DNA of 12,062 nucleotides from CAZMVY01 sp964617875. Its GTDB lineage: Bacteria; Planctomycetota; Phycisphaerae; UBA1845; PWPN01. Of this stretch, positions 1 to 6,509 are shown piece by piece (position 1 is the stretch's first letter; each line of letters starts with the position of its first letter). The DNA lies in NCBI GenBank assembly GCA_964617875.1, contig CAZUAI010000121.1, positions 1 through 12,062 on the forward strand, written 5' to 3'. The notes below the pieces were generated by a model. It did not search any database, was not told the DNA's origin, and worked only from the letters and a program-made list of their open reading frames with translations. The translations under genes were made by a program, and so were the position numbers.

Positions 1-40
1 TCTGTCCCGCACGGCGGGTTCTTCACGGCAGTGCCATTCG
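1..40. repeat. Box B repeat, left copy (inverted partner at 12009-12048)
   Basis: These 40 bases are a perfect reverse complement of 12009-12048, read directly by comparing the two ends. The unit holds a small hairpin (CCCGC-acg-GCGGG at about 7-19, followed by TTCTT) and a second short dyad (GGCA-gt-GCC). Because the window starts here, the repeat may continue to the left. It abuts a GGGTCAGGAACC motif. It is probably a dispersed non-coding repeat; a terminal inverted repeat of a large element is possible, but no transposase is present. Confidence 0.85.
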
Positions 41-134
41 GGTCAGGAACCTTTGCAGCCCGGAAGTCGGCGCGCCCGGGCGCACACGTCCCGTGGACAA
101 GCTGTCTTGCCGGTCTGGCAGGGGTTCCTGACCC
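40..134. repeat. Palindromic hairpin element with GGGTCAGGAACC arms (REP/MITE-like)
   Basis: GGGTCAGGAACC at 40-51 is matched by its exact reverse complement at 123-134. The pairing continues inward through TTTGC-AG-CCGG against CCGG-TCT-GGCAGG, giving imperfect arms of about 23 bp. The interior holds a perfect 12-bp palindrome (GCGCCCGGGCGC, 72-83) and a small GACA-agc-TGTC hairpin (96-106). The same terminal motif recurs at the right end of the window. The element has no coding capacity. It resembles REP/REPIN or MITE-type repeats; the family assignment is inferred. Confidence 0.75.
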
Positions 135-214
135 CTTTCGCCCACACATACCACCGTGCATCCTGCCGGCGCCGACCACTTGAAACCCCCGCGCCCGTAC
201 GCTTCAATGCCCTG

Positions 215-934
215 ATGCGCCCCCGCATCGGCCTGACCTGTGGCTACCGCCCGGATCCGAAGAACGCGGACCCGTTCATCGCCCTGAGCGTGTCGTACAT
301 CGACGCGGTCCGCGACGCCGGCGGGCTGCCCGTGGTCATTCCGCCCGTCACCACCCGGGCCGAGGTCGAGGAGTTGCTGGCGGGCCTGGACGGCCTGCTC
401 GTGACCGGCGGCCCCGACATCGCCCCGAAGCGCTACGGCCAGGAGCCGCACGCGAAGACCGTGCTGATGCACGAACGGCGCGACTTCGTGGACTTCGAAT
501 GCCTCCGCGCGGCCGAGACACGCGACCTGCCGATGCTGGCCATCTGCCTCGGCATCCAGGAGTTGAACGTCCATCGCGGCGGCACGCTCCATCAACACGT
601 GCCCGAGCAGGTAACGACAACCAGCCCCGTGCTTCACCGCGGCGAGAACGGCTTCTCGTATCACCCCGTGCGAGTGGACCCGGACAGCCGCCTGTTCCGG
701 ATCGTCGGCGACCGGTCGATCGAGGTGAACAGCTCGCACCATCAGGCGATCTGCTCCCTCGGACGCGACCTGCGACCGACGGCGTGGTCCGCGGACGGCC
801 TTATCGAGGCGGTTGAGGATCCGACGCGATCGTTCGTGGTCGGCGTCCAATGGCACCCCGAGGACATGGCCGACAGACCACCCCACCGCGCCCTGTTCGC
901 CGCCCTGGTCCGCGCCGCCCGCCGTACGCCGTGA
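215..934 (+). CDS. Gamma-glutamyl-gamma-aminobutyrate hydrolase-like peptidase C26 (class I glutamine amidotransferase fold)
   Basis: This 239-residue protein belongs to the PuuD/peptidase C26 family, cytosolic enzymes that cleave gamma-glutamyl amide bonds. The expected triad is visible: nucleophile Cys111 in AICLGIQELNV, and His214 and Glu216 in VGVQWHPE. The family oxyanion strand LLVTGGPDI (61-69) and VNSSHHQ (171-177) are also present. ATG 215 is chosen because MRPRIGLTCGY is the usual family N-terminus; the reading frame is open upstream to a TTG at 53, but that extension lies in the repeat element and looks non-coding. No clear Shine-Dalgarno is seen. No polyamine or putrescine genes lie nearby, so the substrate is unknown. 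The family is confident and the substrate is not. Confidence 0.9.
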   Translation: MRPRIGLTCGYRPDPKNADPFIALSVSYIDAVRDAGGLPVVIPPVTTRAEVEELLAGLDGLLVTGGPDIAPKRYGQEPHAKTVLMHERRDFVDFECLRAAETRDLPMLAICLGIQELNVHRGGTLHQHVPEQVTTTSPVLHRGENGFSYHPVRVDPDSRLFRIVGDRSIEVNSSHHQAICSLGRDLRPTAWSADGLIEAVEDPTRSFVVGVQWHPEDMADRPPHRALFAALVRAARRTP

Positions 935-1156
935 GCGACGCCCCATCTCCCCGGCTCTCGGAATCCTGTGGCGTCCGTCACAAGCCGTTCGTCCCGCGGG
1001 CGCAACCTCTTCTGTCTATAACTCAAGCCGCAAACAAGAGTTACGATCGTTTCCGTGCCCCGCACCGTTCGGGCGCCATGCCACGACTACCTCCCCCGCC
1101 GCTCGGCTCCGCTGTACGGCGTAGCCCCGCGTACGAACCGCCCGCCGACAAGGTGT

Positions 1157-1178
1157 GGCCGGACGGCGGGTTCCGGCC
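1157..1178. terminator. GC-rich hairpin, possible terminator
   Basis: GGCCGGA (1157-1163) pairs perfectly with TCCGGCC (1172-1178) across an 8-base loop. A competing CCCGCCG/CGGCGGG pairing (1141-1147 with 1164-1170) overlaps it. Only a short T run (GTTTC) follows, so termination is uncertain. It could mark the end of the upstream transcript. Confidence 0.35.
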
Positions 1179-1286
1179 TGGCCGTTTCTGCGCTTCGGCG
1201 ACTCTGTGCGAAATCCGCTTCGCCCTGCCTGTGGCCGAAGACCGGGCATCCTGGACTGCGGCGACAGCCGGCGCCGCTTGGGCCCC

Positions 1287-1320
1287 GTGAGAGGCGGCGA
1301 CTCAACCGTCTGCGCCTCAC
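1287..1320. other. Imperfect hairpin in intergenic DNA
   Basis: GTGAGAGGCG (1287-1296) pairs with CGCCTCAC (1313-1320) with one bulged A, giving an 8-bp stem and a 16-base loop. No U-tract follows. The role is unknown; it lies about 45 bases upstream of the proposed -35 of the lut operon. Confidence 0.3.
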
Positions 1321-1364
1321 CCCCGGCCGCCTGACCGTCACCGCCCGGCTTCGCTGTTTGCGGT

Positions 1365-1394
1365 GTGACGCCTGCCCGCCCGATATGCTATGAT
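1365..1394 (+). promoter_or_regulatory. Extended -10 promoter for the membrane protein-lutABC operon
   Basis: TGCTATGAT (1386-1394) is an extended -10 (TG-n-TATGAT). GTGACG (1365-1370) is a partial -35 at 18-bp spacing, matching four of six consensus bases. The surrounding sequence is otherwise very GC-rich, so this AT-rich patch stands out. It would give a leader of about 110 nt before the GTG start at 1512. Confidence 0.5.
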
Positions 1395-1398
1395 ACGT

Positions 1399-1442
1399 CC
1401 CGGCGTTCGGGCATCCTGCAGTCGGGGGAGCCGGATGCCGGG
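1399..1442 (+). promoter_or_regulatory. Structured 5' leader hairpin of the lut operon
   Basis: GGCATCC (1410-1416) pairs perfectly with GGATGCC (1433-1439). The stem can extend by pairing CCCGG (1399-1403) with the CCGGG after the right arm if GTTCG is bulged out. The loop contains GTCGGGGGAG. It lies just downstream of the proposed promoter, where an attenuator or other cis-acting RNA element would sit. No known riboswitch class was recognised. Confidence 0.35.
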
Positions 1443-1498
1443 CACACTGTCGTCGCTTCACCGGGAAGCGGACCGGCGTGTGCCGCGCCGGTTCGTTC

Positions 1499-1504
1499 GG
1501 AGGA
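1499..1504 (+). promoter_or_regulatory. Shine-Dalgarno GGAGGA deciding the GTG 1512 start
   Basis: GGAGGA lies 7 bases upstream of an in-frame GTG at 1512. It favours that start over longer in-frame starts, which would begin within or before the promoter. Confidence 0.65.
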
Positions 1505-1511
1505 TGTTCGC

Positions 1512-1883
1512 GTGGCCAAGTTCAGCTTGCGGCGGTATGAAGTTCAGGCGCGGGTGGCGGTGTACCTGTCGATCGCCTCGGCGATCTGTCTCGCGGGCCT
1601 CGCGCTGCTGGTCTTCCGGCATCCCAGGGCCGTGATTCACGACCAGATGATCATCTACAATCCGAAATCCATGCGGGTGCCGCTGATCTACCTGTTCACC
1701 GTGCTGTCGCTGGGGCTCGGCGTGGCCGGGTTCGGGTTCGGCTGGAACAGCGCCGGTCAACGCCGCAACGACAAGCCTACGCATTCGTGGATCGGGTTTT
1801 TCATCGGCGCCGGAACGATCACGTTCACGTTGATCCTGTTCTACGTGTTCTGGCGATGGGGCGAACCGTTGATGGTGAATTGA
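1512..1883 (+). CDS. Small three-helix inner-membrane protein, translationally coupled to lutA
   Basis: This 123-residue protein is of unrecognised family. Three hydrophobic segments are clear at about residues 15-36, 57-79 and 93-114. The N-terminus is basic (AKFSLRRYEVQAR), a short polar loop includes HDQMIIYNPKSMR (43-55), and a second loop NSAGQRRNDKPTH lies at 79-91. The GTG start is supported by GGAGGA at 7-base spacing. The stop is followed after only two bases by the lutA ATG, so the two genes are almost certainly co-translated. The context suggests a membrane partner or anchor for the lactate oxidation proteins, or simply an operon neighbour; nothing in the sequence defines a biochemical function. 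The existence of the gene is well supported, the role is unknown. Confidence 0.8.
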   Translation: MAKFSLRRYEVQARVAVYLSIASAICLAGLALLVFRHPRAVIHDQMIIYNPKSMRVPLIYLFTVLSLGLGVAGFGFGWNSAGQRRNDKPTHSWIGFFIGAGTITFTLILFYVFWRWGEPLMVN

Positions 1884-1885
1884 CC

Positions 1886-2644
1886 ATGAGAGCTTCTCTG
1901 TTTGTGACCTGCCTGACGGACCTGTTCTACCCGGATGTGGCGGCGAGCGTCGTCCGCGTCCTCCGGCGGCTGGGCGTCGCCGTGGACTTTCCCCGGAAGC
2001 AGACCTGCTGCGGCCAGCCGGCGCTGAACAGCGGCTGCCAGGACGAGTTCCGGCCGATCGCCGAGCGGATGATCCGCGTGTTCGAGAACGCGGAGGTCGT
2101 CGTCTCGCCGTCGGCCTCGTGCTGCTCGATCGTCCGCGAGCACTTCCCGCCCACGTTCGAGGACGACCCCGACCTGCACCGCCGCGCCGTGGCCCTGGCG
2201 GACAAGACGTTCGAGTTCGTCGAGTTCCTCGAAAAGAAGCTCCGCGTGGACTGGTCGTCATGGGATCTCGAGTTCCCCGCCGTCGCCACGTATCACTACA
2301 GCTGCCACATGCGGGGCGTCGGGCTGGTCCCGGACGACGTGGTCCGCGTGCTCCAGAGGATGCGCGGGCTCGAGTACCGCCCGCTCGAGAAGATCGACCA
2401 GTGCTGCGGCTTCGGCGGCACGTTCGCGGTAAAGTACGGGGAGATCTCCGGCGCGATGGTCCGCGACAAGGTGGCGAACATCCGCAAGACGGGCGCGAAC
2501 CTGCTGATCATCAACGACGGCGGCTGCACGATGAACATCGCCGGCGCCTGCCGCCGCGAGGGGTTCGAGATCAAGGTCATGCACATCGCCGAGATTCTCG
2601 ACGCGGCGATGGCGGCCGCGGAGAGGCGCCGATTGAGCGCCTGA
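1886..2644 (+). CDS. lutA: LutA, L-lactate utilisation iron-sulfur protein (CCG-domain family)
   Basis: This 252-residue protein matches LutA/YkgE in length and motifs. In the LutABC complex it helps oxidise L-lactate to pyruvate in the cytosol. The first cysteine-rich domain has CLTDLFYPDV (9-18) and TCCGQPALNSG (40-50). Next comes SPSASCC (74-80), with the family's KTFEFVEFL at 107-115. The second domain has YSCHMRG (138-144), DQCCGFGGTFAVK (171-183) and GGC (212-214). These CCG motifs bind a cofactor, probably Fe-S, as in heterodisulfide reductase-type proteins. The gene starts two bases after the membrane protein and ends seven bases before lutB. Identification is strong; activity on lactate itself is inferred from the family. 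Confidence 0.93.
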   Translation: MRASLFVTCLTDLFYPDVAASVVRVLRRLGVAVDFPRKQTCCGQPALNSGCQDEFRPIAERMIRVFENAEVVVSPSASCCSIVREHFPPTFEDDPDLHRRAVALADKTFEFVEFLEKKLRVDWSSWDLEFPAVATYHYSCHMRGVGLVPDDVVRVLQRMRGLEYRPLEKIDQCCGFGGTFAVKYGEISGAMVRDKVANIRKTGANLLIINDGGCTMNIAGACRREGFEIKVMHIAEILDAAMAAAERRRLSA

Positions 2645-2651
2645 CACGACG

Positions 2652-4076
2652 ATGAACGAAGAGCCGACCACGACCGTGCCGGATTTTCACGCCCGCTGCG
2701 CCGCGGCTGTCGCCACGCCCGGTCTGTCCGCCGCCGTCTCGCGGGCGACGCTCGGCCGATACGGCCGCCGCAAGGTCATGCTCGCCGAACTGGGCGACCC
2801 GCTGGCGACCCGCACGCTCGCGGCGCGAATCAAGGATCATGTGCTGGCGAACCTCGACCGATACCTGACGCAGTTTGCGGACAACATCCGGAAGCACGGC
2901 GGGCACGTCCACTTCGCCCGGACCGGCGAGCAGGCGTGCGACATCATCCGCGAGATCGCCCGGAAGAACCGCGTCCGGCGGATCGTCAAGGTCAAGTCGA
3001 TGACGAGCGAGGAGATCGGCCTCGGCCACCTGCTCGAGGCCGACGGATGCGAGGTCGTCGAGACCGACCTCGGCGAGTTCATCATCCAGGTGGACAACGA
3101 CCGCCCGTCGCACATCATCACGCCGGTCATTCACAAGACGGCTCAGCAGATCGGCCGGATCTTCGAGCGGGTCCTCCGGATCCCCTACACGGACGTCCCC
3201 GAAACGCTGACGATGGCCGCCCGCGCGCACCTCCGCGAGAAGTTCCGCGGGGCCGACATGGGAATCTGCGGCTGCAACTTCGGCATCGCCGAGACGGGAA
3301 CGGTCACAATCGTCACGAACGAGGGCAACGGGCGCTACTGCACGGGGCGTCCGCGCGTGCTCGTGGCGCTTCTGGGGCTCGAGAAGATCCTGCCGACCCC
3401 ACGCGACCTGGCCGTCATGCTCAAGCTGCTCGCCAAGAGTTCGACCGGCCAGCGCCTGACCGTCTACACGAACCTGATGACCGGGCCGCGCCGGCCGGGC
3501 GACCTGGACGGGCCGGACGAGTTCCACGTGGTCATCATGGACCGCGGCCGAACGGGCATCCTCGCAAGCGATTACGCGGAGACGCTGCGGTGCATCCGGT
3601 GCGGGGCCTGCCTGGACGCATGCCCGGTCTATCGGACGATCGGCGGACACGCATACGGCAAGGTCTACCCCGGCCCCATCGGAAAGCTCATCACGCCGCT
3701 GCTCGAGGGACTGGACGAGTACAAGGACCTGCCGAACGCCTCCAGCCTCTGCGAGGACTGCTACGACGCCTGCCCGGTGCGGATCAACATCCCGAAGATG
3801 CTGATCCACATGCGCGACGATCTGCGCCGCCGTGGCAAGATGCACTGGTTCCAGCGGGTGGCGTTCAAGTTCTGGCGGCTCGGCATGGCCTGCCCGTTCC
3901 TGTACCGCATGGGCAGCCGCGTGAGCCGGTGGTTCATGAACGGCCTGATGGCGAAGAACGGCTGGTGCGCCAGGCTCCCGCCCCCGTTCAACGTCTGGAC
4001 GGACCAGCGGGACTTCCCCGCCATGGCCGACAGGCCGTTCCATAAGATGTGGAAAGAGATGGAGGAAGAACGGTAA
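2652..4076 (+). CDS. lutB: LutB, L-lactate utilisation protein with two 4Fe-4S motifs
   Basis: This 474-residue protein has the normal LutB length. The N-terminal half is a LUD domain (about 60-300), with GICGCNFGIAETGTV (204-218) typical of the family. A ferredoxin-like domain follows: CIRCGACLDACPVYR (cysteines 314, 317, 320, 324) and GGHAYGKVYPGPIG (331-344), then CEDCYDACPVRINIP (cysteines 367, 370, 374). The first cysteine set could bind a complete 4Fe-4S cluster; the second shows three ligands plus CP, as in relatives. The C-terminus (about 395-474) is the usual aromatic-rich tail. ATG 2652 lies seven bases after lutA. It is likely the electron-transferring subunit working with LutA and LutC. 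Confidence 0.93.
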   Translation: MNEEPTTTVPDFHARCAAAVATPGLSAAVSRATLGRYGRRKVMLAELGDPLATRTLAARIKDHVLANLDRYLTQFADNIRKHGGHVHFARTGEQACDIIREIARKNRVRRIVKVKSMTSEEIGLGHLLEADGCEVVETDLGEFIIQVDNDRPSHIITPVIHKTAQQIGRIFERVLRIPYTDVPETLTMAARAHLREKFRGADMGICGCNFGIAETGTVTIVTNEGNGRYCTGRPRVLVALLGLEKILPTPRDLAVMLKLLAKSSTGQRLTVYTNLMTGPRRPGDLDGPDEFHVVIMDRGRTGILASDYAETLRCIRCGACLDACPVYRTIGGHAYGKVYPGPIGKLITPLLEGLDEYKDLPNASSLCEDCYDACPVRINIPKMLIHMRDDLRRRGKMHWFQRVAFKFWRLGMACPFLYRMGSRVSRWFMNGLMAKNGWCARLPPPFNVWTDQRDFPAMADRPFHKMWKEMEEER

Positions 4077-4081
4077 AGCGA

Positions 4082-4148
4082 GAAAACGAAAGAGCGAAAG
4101 AGAAGAACGGCGGCGATCGGAGTCTTCTTTTTCGCTTTCCCGCTTTTC
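4082..4148. other. Purine/pyrimidine inverted repeat between lutB and lutC
   Basis: A nearly pure purine arm (4082-4106, rich in GAAAGAG/GCGAAAG) pairs imperfectly with a pyrimidine arm (4123-4148, TCTTC...GCTTTTC) around a 16-base loop, ACGGCGGCGATCGGAG. The stem is about 25 bp with small indels. It lies in an 87-base gap inside an otherwise tight operon. It may be a partial terminator, an mRNA processing or stability element, or an inserted small repeat. Inverted rather than mirror symmetry favours a hairpin over triplex DNA. Confidence 0.7.
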
Positions 4149-4168
4149 CGCCTTCCGGTTTGCTTGCT

Positions 4169-4173
4169 GGAGG
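4169..4173 (+). promoter_or_regulatory. Shine-Dalgarno GGAGG deciding the GTG 4179 start of lutC
   Basis: GGAGG lies five bases upstream of an in-frame GTG at 4179. An in-frame TTG at 4164 would place this site inside the coding region, so GTG 4179 is preferred. Confidence 0.65.
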
Positions 4174-4178
4174 TTCCC

Positions 4179-4844
4179 GTGCCCGGCATTTCACAAGATG
4201 AGTTCATCCGCTCGGTGCAGGCCGCGATGGAGGCCCGGAACCAGAGGCATCACGGCCCCGCCCCGGCGGCCGAGCCGCCCCCGGACCGTGAGATCGCCCG
4301 CGTGGTCGCACGAAGCGACGACATTGTCGAGCGGTTCTGCGCGATGGCGATCGACGCGAAGCTGACGCTCCATCGCGTCGCCGGCGAAGGGGTGCTGGTC
4401 GATGTCATCGTGCGGATCGTCAAGGACATCGGCGCCCGGACCGTGCTGCTGACGGACGAGCCGCTGCCGCAGCGGGACGCACTGACGCAGGCCCTCCGCG
4501 ACGCCGGCTGCACGCTGACCGATCTCCGCCAGCACGACTGCGCGTTTGACTCGGACGTGGGCATCACGCTCGCCCGCATGGGGATCGCCGAGACCGGCTC
4601 GATCGTCGTCCGCAGCGGTTCGCAGACGCGGAGGCTCGCCAGCCTGGCCGTGCCCGAGCACATCGCGATTCTGCGGGCGTCCCAGATCGTGCCCGACCTG
4701 CTCGACTGGGCCGCATCGCTCGGCGAGCCGATGCCCGCGAACGAGGTTCTCATCACGGGACCGAGCAAGACGTCCGACATCGAGTCCAACCTCGTCATGG
4801 GCGTCCACGGGCCGAAGAACGTGCACGTAGTGCTCCTGGCATAG
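4179..4844 (+). CDS. lutC: LutC, LUD-domain lactate utilisation protein
   Basis: This 221-residue protein is a single LUD domain of the LutC/YkgG family, the third component of the L-lactate oxidation system. Signature segments are GIAETGSIVVRSG (135-147), SLAVPEHIAILRASQIVPDL (155-174), ITGPSKTSDIE (192-202) and GVHGPKNVHVVLL (208-220). The first ~35 residues are variable, with a short proline/alanine-rich stretch. It follows lutB after an 87-base gap containing a strong hairpin, so its expression may be uncoupled from lutB despite its own good ribosome binding site. No lutP-type permease or lutR-type regulator is seen in the window. Confidence 0.92.
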   Translation: MPGISQDEFIRSVQAAMEARNQRHHGPAPAAEPPPDREIARVVARSDDIVERFCAMAIDAKLTLHRVAGEGVLVDVIVRIVKDIGARTVLLTDEPLPQRDALTQALRDAGCTLTDLRQHDCAFDSDVGITLARMGIAETGSIVVRSGSQTRRLASLAVPEHIAILRASQIVPDLLDWAASLGEPMPANEVLITGPSKTSDIESNLVMGVHGPKNVHVVLLA

Positions 4845-4903
4845 AGGCACCCTGGTGTGCAACAGGCGCCGTCGGAGCGGTTCGGTCGTTGCCGCGTTTC
4901 GGC

Positions 4904-4910
4904 GAGGAGG
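4904..4910 (+). promoter_or_regulatory. Shine-Dalgarno GAGGAGG deciding the ATG 4919 start of rsmB
   Basis: A strong GAGGAGG lies eight bases upstream of ATG 4919. The longer in-frame TTG start at 4889 would bury it. Confidence 0.65.
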
Positions 4911-4918
4911 TCGGCGAT

Positions 4919-6379
4919 ATGCACAATCGCTTCTTCACTGCCGACGAAACCGGGCCGTCCGGAGGCCGCCGCGGGATGAAGGGCCGCGACGCAGCCCTGG
5001 CCGTGCTGGCCGATGCCCGGGCCGGCCGCCGGACGGCCAGGCGATCCCTCGATGAACTGATCTCGCGGTATCGCATCGACCCCGCCGACGTCGGCCTGGC
5101 CGGCGAGCTGGTCTGGGGTGTGATGCGGCACCGGCTGACGATCGAGGCGATCCTGCGGCCGGCGATCGAAGGCGAGTGGGAACGCGTCGGCCACAGCCTG
5201 CGGCATATCCTGCTCCTCGCCGTCTACCAGCTCGTGTGGCTCGATGCCGTGCCGGCGTTCGCGGCGGTTCACGAGGCCGTCGAGCAGGCCAAGCGCGAGG
5301 GCGGACGAAGGGCCGGCGGTTTCGTCAACGCGGTCTTGCGGAAGGTGCAGCGGCAAATCGTCGAACGGGACGAGTCGTGCGGCGGATCCGGGGCAGGCGG
5401 CGATCCGCGTTCGCGCATCGCCATCGGCCCGAATCGCTGGTGCCGCTTCGATCGGCCCGTACTGCCGGACCCCGTCGCGGAGCCGGCGGCGTACCTGGCG
5501 GCGGCGACCTCGCACCCGGCGACGCTCGTCCGTCGTTGGATTGAGACCTACGGGCGCGAACGGGCGGAGGCCATCTGCCTGGCCGCGACGCAGCGCCCGC
5601 CGACCACTCTGCGGCCGAATGCACTCCGTATCGATGCGGCGTCGCTCGCCGCGCGGTTGCGCGAGGAAGGTTGCGAGGCGGTCGTCGTGGGCGAGGCTGG
5701 CGAGGCCGTCGCCCTGATGCGCACACCGCCGGGAACGTCCGTCACGGAGCTGGCTGCGTTCCGCGAGGGCCTGTTTCAGCCCCAGGATGTGACGGCGATG
5801 CAGCCCGTGCGGATGGCGGGCGTCGCCGGCGGCGAGATCGTCGTCGATCTGTGCGCCGGCTACGGCACGAAGGCGACACAGGCGGCCGAGCAGATGCGCG
5901 ACCGCGGCTGTGTGATCGCCACCGATAGCGACGCCGAGAAACTCGCGGCGCTCGCTCGGAACTGCGGCCGGCTCGGGATCACATGCGTGCGAACCGTGGA
6001 CGCGGGTGAACTCGCCGCCGTCGTATCGGCCCAGCCCCGCGTGGACGTGATCCTCGTGGATGTGCCATGTAGCAATACGGGCGTGCTGGCTCGACGCCCG
6101 GAAGCCCGGTATCGCTTCTCGGACACGGGGATTCGCTCCCTCACTTTAATTCAGACCAAGCTGCTGAAGCAGGCGGCTTCGATGGCCCGACGCGAGACAC
6201 GTCTGTGCTATAGCACATGCAGCGTCGAATCCGAAGAGAATGAACTGGTTGTGGAGTCGTTTTGCCGTGAACAACCGGGCTGGCGCGTGGCCCAGTCGCG
6301 GAAGGCACTCCCCGGCTGTGAAGGCGCAACCGGCTGGCAAGACGGAGGTTACGCTGTGCTGTTCGAGGCCAAAGGGTGA
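4919..6379 (+). CDS. rsmB: RsmB-like 16S rRNA (cytosine-5)-methyltransferase with N-terminal NusB-like domain
   Basis: This 486-residue protein would use S-adenosylmethionine to methylate C5 of a cytosine in 16S rRNA (C967 in E. coli). Residues about 21-150 form the NusB-like helical domain, with LAGELVWGVMRHR (60-72) and FAAVHEAVEQAKR (114-126) followed by GFVNAVLR (134-141). The C-terminal Rossmann methyltransferase has the SAM-binding VVDLCAGYGTKATQ (308-321), LVDVPCSNTG (379-388, Cys384) and CYSTCSVESEENE (430-442, Cys434). Cys434 corresponds to the usual nucleophile and Cys384 to the release cysteine. The SAM loop differs from the common DLCAAPGGKT, and the PCS motif is followed by NTG rather than GTG. 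It is 57 residues longer than the 429-residue E. coli protein. It lies 74 bases after lutC, a location that implies no lactate role. Confidence 0.88.
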   Translation: MHNRFFTADETGPSGGRRGMKGRDAALAVLADARAGRRTARRSLDELISRYRIDPADVGLAGELVWGVMRHRLTIEAILRPAIEGEWERVGHSLRHILLLAVYQLVWLDAVPAFAAVHEAVEQAKREGGRRAGGFVNAVLRKVQRQIVERDESCGGSGAGGDPRSRIAIGPNRWCRFDRPVLPDPVAEPAAYLAAATSHPATLVRRWIETYGRERAEAICLAATQRPPTTLRPNALRIDAASLAARLREEGCEAVVVGEAGEAVALMRTPPGTSVTELAAFREGLFQPQDVTAMQPVRMAGVAGGEIVVDLCAGYGTKATQAAEQMRDRGCVIATDSDAEKLAALARNCGRLGITCVRTVDAGELAAVVSAQPRVDVILVDVPCSNTGVLARRPEARYRFSDTGIRSLTLIQTKLLKQAASMARRETRLCYSTCSVESEENELVVESFCREQPGWRVAQSRKALPGCEGATGWQDGGYAVLFEAKG

Positions 6380-6380
6380 T

Positions 6381-6499
6381 TCGCGACGCAGGTCCGAGAA
6401 TCACACGGCTGTTCGAGCCTGACCCGCGTGCGTGCCGCGGGGCGTCACGAACAGCCGGCGACAGGTCCGGTGTTTCGGTTATCACCACCTGCGTCGTGA
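6381..6499. repeat. Nested inverted repeat / long hairpin behind rsmB
   Basis: The outer arms 6381-6393 and 6487-6499 match 12 of 13 bases (core CGACGCAGGT/ACCTGCGTCG); the one mismatch becomes a G-U pair in RNA. Inside, CCGA (6394-6397) can pair with TCGG (6475-6478) and ACAC (6403-6406) with GTGT (6470-6473). GGCTGTTCG (6407-6415) pairs perfectly with CGAACAGCC (6448-6456), and TGAC-CCGC with GCGG-GTCA at the tip. The element starts two bases after the rsmB stop and ends ten bases before the next ATG. It could be a small mobile repeat, a structured RNA or a terminator; no U-tract follows. Confidence 0.7.
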
Positions 6500-6509
6500 T
6501 TTCGCCGAT

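Larger units (their letters stand above)
935..1364. other. Intergenic stretch with no convincing gene
   Basis: About 430 bases separate the amidotransferase from the promoter of the next operon. Open frames here give arginine- and proline-rich translations without domains, typical of GC-rich non-coding DNA. What it does hold is a small dyad TAACTC-N13-GAGTTA near 1020-1045, a hairpin at 1157-1178 and another at 1287-1320. No tRNA or recognised riboswitch was seen. Confidence 0.6.

Noticed and set aside
180..203. TTGAAA with TACGCT as a promoter for the amidotransferase gene
   Set aside because: The spacer is only 12 bp, too short for a sigma-70-type promoter.
53..214. N-terminal extension of the amidotransferase from a TTG start
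   Set aside because: It runs through the hairpin repeat element, is arginine-rich and motif-free, and the family normally starts at the ATG at 215.
23..946. A 307-residue minus-strand reading frame opposite the amidotransferase gene
   Set aside because: It is antisense to a protein with a full catalytic triad, shows no domain motif, and is explained by GC-rich codon structure.
1020..1045. TAACTC/GAGTTA dyad with TATAGA on the minus strand as a divergent promoter
   Set aside because: No -35-like hexamer at suitable spacing and no minus-strand gene to drive.
850..1393. Overlapping plus-strand frames of 100-146 residues in the intergenic stretch
   Set aside because: Arginine/proline-rich, with no Shine-Dalgarno and no domain; one begins inside the amidotransferase gene in another frame.
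2577..4043. A 488-residue minus-strand frame opposite lutB
   Set aside because: Shadow of lutB; its translation is low complexity (repeated valine, aspartate, arginine and alanine) with no motif.
4082..4148. Triplex-forming (H-DNA) mirror repeat
   Set aside because: The arms are inverted complements rather than mirror images, so a hairpin is the simpler reading.
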